Source of the DNA: Planctomycetota bacterium
Lineage (GTDB): Bacteria; Planctomycetota; UBA1135; UBA2386
Direction of reading: 5' to 3'
NCBI GenBank assembly: GCA_020638695.1
Contig: JACKIB010000013.1
Location: 80,950 to 144,949 of the forward strand
Length of the DNA: 64,000 bases
The notes beneath the pieces are model-generated. The model did no database searches. It saw nothing but the letters and a program-made list of their open reading frames with translations, and was not told the DNA's origin. The position numbers were made by a program, and so were the translations under genes. Position 1 is the first letter of the stretch; every line of letters starts with the position of its first letter. Positions 62,164-64,000 of the stretch are shown one piece after another.

Positions 62164-64000
62164 TGGTTTGAACCGCCTGAAGTCATCGTTCGGAAGCCGC
62201 CCCCGGGCTCCGGTGCGACCCGCGGCGCGGGACGCTGGGCAGCGAGCATCGGGGGAAGCTGTTCGACCGGTGCGCATTCGAGCCGGGCACTGACCACCTC
62301 GTCTCGAACGGACCGGTCCGCCTTCTCCAGGGCGAGAGCGCCCAGGAGGAGCCGACCGGCCGGCTGCGCAGCATAGCTTCCCCCGTAGAAGCGCGCAGCA
62401 GCAAGTTTCCGAAGCACGCACACCACCAGGTAGCGCGGTCGGTCCGCCGGTGCGAAACCGACGAATGCGGCCGTCTTGTGCCGCACCCCGCCGATCGGCG
62501 AGTCGGCCGTGCCGGTCTTGCCGCCGATCAGCCCGTAGTCGTAGCCGAGCTTGCGCAGCATGGTGAACAAGTGCCGCCCGGTGGCCTGCTCGGCCTTGTC
62601 GCTCACCACGTCGACCATCGCCGCACGAATCCGCGCGACCGTGTGGTCGCTGAGGAACCGTGCACCGCGCGGTTCGACCCATTCGACCGACTTGCCGGCG
62701 CGGGAGATCGTGCGAACCAGGTGCAGCTCACGGCGCACGCCGGAGAGCATCGACAAGTAGGCACGGGCCAGCTGCGCGGCGGTCACGTTCAGCTCGTAGC
62801 CGAAACTCAGGGACGGCGCGGTGTAGCGCCCCAGCTGCGTTTCGGACAGTTTGTCGATCCCGGCGATGCCGCCCGGTCGCGCCCCCGGGACCTCACCGGG
62901 AAGCCCCAGTCGGGTGCGCGTGCAAAAGCCGTAGCGCACCAGGTAGTCCTTCAGGCCGGTGCGGCCGAGCCGCGTCCCCACGCTCACCGCACCGATGTTG
63001 CTGCTGTTGATCAGGATGCCGTGGATGTCCAGCGGACCGCACGCGTGGTCGTCGTAGATGACGCGCTCCGGGAAGCCCGACACCGGGCGACCGCGGCCAG
63101 GGCGCGTGGGCGTGCAATCGATCTGCTCGTCCGGGGAGACCTTGCCGTTCTCGAGTGCCAGCGCGATGACCAGCGGCTTGACGACCGACCCGGGCTCGAA
63201 CGACGACTCGACCGCGGCATTCGGCGCGGCGCCCTTGCGCCCCGGGTAGTGCGAGGCCATCGCGAGGATCCCGCCGCTCGCCACGTCGACCAGCACCATG
63301 GTGCCCCACTGGTAGCTACTGCGGTAGTGCGCCTCGACCGCCGCCGCGGCGCTGCGCAGCTCGGCGTGGGCCAGCTTCTGCAGGTCGAGGTCGATGCTGG
63401 TCGCCAGCGCCGAGGGTGACTCGGGTCGCTTGCCGATGCCGGTCCAATAGCGGCGGCGGCGCGAGTCCTTGAACTCGATCTCGCAGAAGTCGGCCTGACC
63501 TGCAGCGTCGCACGGCCACAGGCCGCGGCACGCCTCGAGTCCGGTGAACCCCTCGATCGACTGCAGGTCGACGCGCTTGCCGCGGCGCACCTTCTTCTGC
63601 GCAGCGATGAAGAAGTTGCCGATCGGCCCGAGGGTGAACTCGCGGTCCGGGTAGGTGCGCGACAACTCGTCGAGGAAACGCAGGTGGAGGCGACCCGGCA
63701 GCGAGCGGTCGGTGCGCCACCGCTCCACTTCCGCGCGCAACCGGCGTACGGCGTCGTGTGCGTCGAGAGCGCCGGCGACCAAGAAGTCGACTTGGAGGAA
63801 GTCCCTGGTCTTGTGGTTCGACGGCAGCAGGCGGTGCGGTGCGCGGTGCATCCGGTTGAGCAACGCGCGGCGCAACTCGGCGCGCGCCGGACCATCCTCG
63901 CGCCCGGCGCTGGCGTGGGCGGCCAACCGAGTCGCCAGTAGGTCGAGCACCTCGAGCGGAATGCGCCGGATGCCCTTCGGCACGCGGGCCTGGAACTCGC
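62160..64000 (-). CDS. ftsI: Peptidoglycan D,D-transpeptidase FtsI-type penicillin-binding protein (5' end outside window)
   Basis: At least 612 residues are visible; the frame remains open at 64000 (EFQARVPKG...), so the start and membrane anchor lie beyond the window. The first part (about 1-190) is the class b PBP dimerisation domain. The transpeptidase domain has the active-site SxxK in EPGSVVKPLV, the second motif SSN in INSSNIGAVS, and KTG in GGKTGTADSP. FtsI cross-links septal peptidoglycan with FtsW. The stop overlaps murE, so this is the first visible gene of the dcw operon. The C-terminal tail after about residue 560 is Pro/Ala-rich. Confidence 0.93.
   Translation of the reverse strand, partial: EFQARVPKGIRRIPLEVLDLLATRLAAHASAGREDGPARAELRRALLNRMHRAPHRLLPSNHKTRDFLQVDFLVAGALDAHDAVRRLRAEVERWRTDRSLPGRLHLRFLDELSRTYPDREFTLGPIGNFFIAAQKKVRRGKRVDLQSIEGFTGLEACRGLWPCDAAGQADFCEIEFKDSRRRRYWTGIGKRPESPSALATSIDLDLQKLAHAELRSAAAAVEAHYRSSYQWGTMVLVDVASGGILAMASHYPGRKGAAPNAAVESSFEPGSVVKPLVIALALENGKVSPDEQIDCTPTRPGRGRPVSGFPERVIYDDHACGPLDIHGILINSSNIGAVSVGTRLGRTGLKDYLVRYGFCTRTRLGLPGEVPGARPGGIAGIDKLSETQLGRYTAPSLSFGYELNVTAAQLARAYLSMLSGVRRELHLVRTISRAGKSVEWVEPRGARFLSDHTVARIRAAMVDVVSDKAEQATGRHLFTMLRKLGYDYGLIGGKTGTADSPIGGVRHKTAAFVGFAPADRPRYLVVCVLRKLAAARFYGGSYAAQPAGRLLLGALALEKADRSVRDEVVSARLECAPVEQLPPMLAAQRPAPRVAPEPGGGFRTMTSGGSNQ

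Overview
This is a GC-rich bacterial chromosome segment that most resembles Planctomycetota. The points of resemblance are a Ser/Thr kinase overlapping an ECF sigma factor, secreted ELWxxDGT and ASPIC/UnbV (CRTAC1) proteins, TMTC-like membrane proteins carrying TPRs, DUF3179, and many long lipoprotein/TPR genes. The assignment is an inference from gene content; I ran no searches. I see no rRNA, tRNA, CRISPR array or complete insertion sequence.

Layout. (1) 1-9.5 kb: a partial TetR regulator; a DUF3179 protein coupled to a lipoprotein (minus strand); then a tight plus-strand run of TusA, DsrE2, DsrE and a cytoplasmic hybrid histidine kinase, followed by a Ser/Thr kinase-TPR protein overlapping an ECF sigma factor. 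(2) 9.6-19.2 kb: an ELWxxDGT secreted protein, a short palindromic repeat array, a TPR lipoprotein facing a CRTAC1 lipoprotein, and two divergent TMTC-like proteins. (3) 19.7-23.9 kb: three near-identical secreted Ser/Thr/Tyr/Asn-rich paralogues, each with its own hairpin terminator. (4) 24-31.9 kb: a seven-haem cytochrome-TPR lipoprotein, a third TMTC-like protein, and a second TPR-lipoprotein/CRTAC1 tail-to-tail pair paralogous to the first. (5) 32-36 kb: a frameshifted RAYT transposase and a selA-selD operon. selD contains an in-frame UGA at the catalytic Cys position with a bacterial SECIS-like hairpin, so SelD is itself very probably a selenoprotein. (6) 36-41 kb: recJ, a YqaA-type membrane protein and polA, overlapping. 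(7) 41-52.6 kb: secreted proteins, a DPP-IV-type peptidase, a VLCAD-like dehydrogenase, a PD40 lipoprotein and a GHL10-type lipoprotein. (8) 52.7-64 kb, minus strand: a dcw cluster in the order PBP(ftsI)-murE-murF-mraY-ftsW-LysM-murG-murC-murB, with no murD.

How parts may work together. selA and selD supply selenocysteine synthesis, and selD itself appears to need that machinery. The dcw genes build a meso-DAP peptidoglycan (DNPR motif in MurE). The TMTC/CRTAC1/TPR-lipoprotein/multihaem group recurs in two arrangements within 20 kb, flanking the three secreted paralogues. This looks like an uncharacterised cell-surface module, possibly involving glycosylation. A dispersed intergenic element with terminal inverted repeats occurs three times, always just downstream of a gene and in the same sense.
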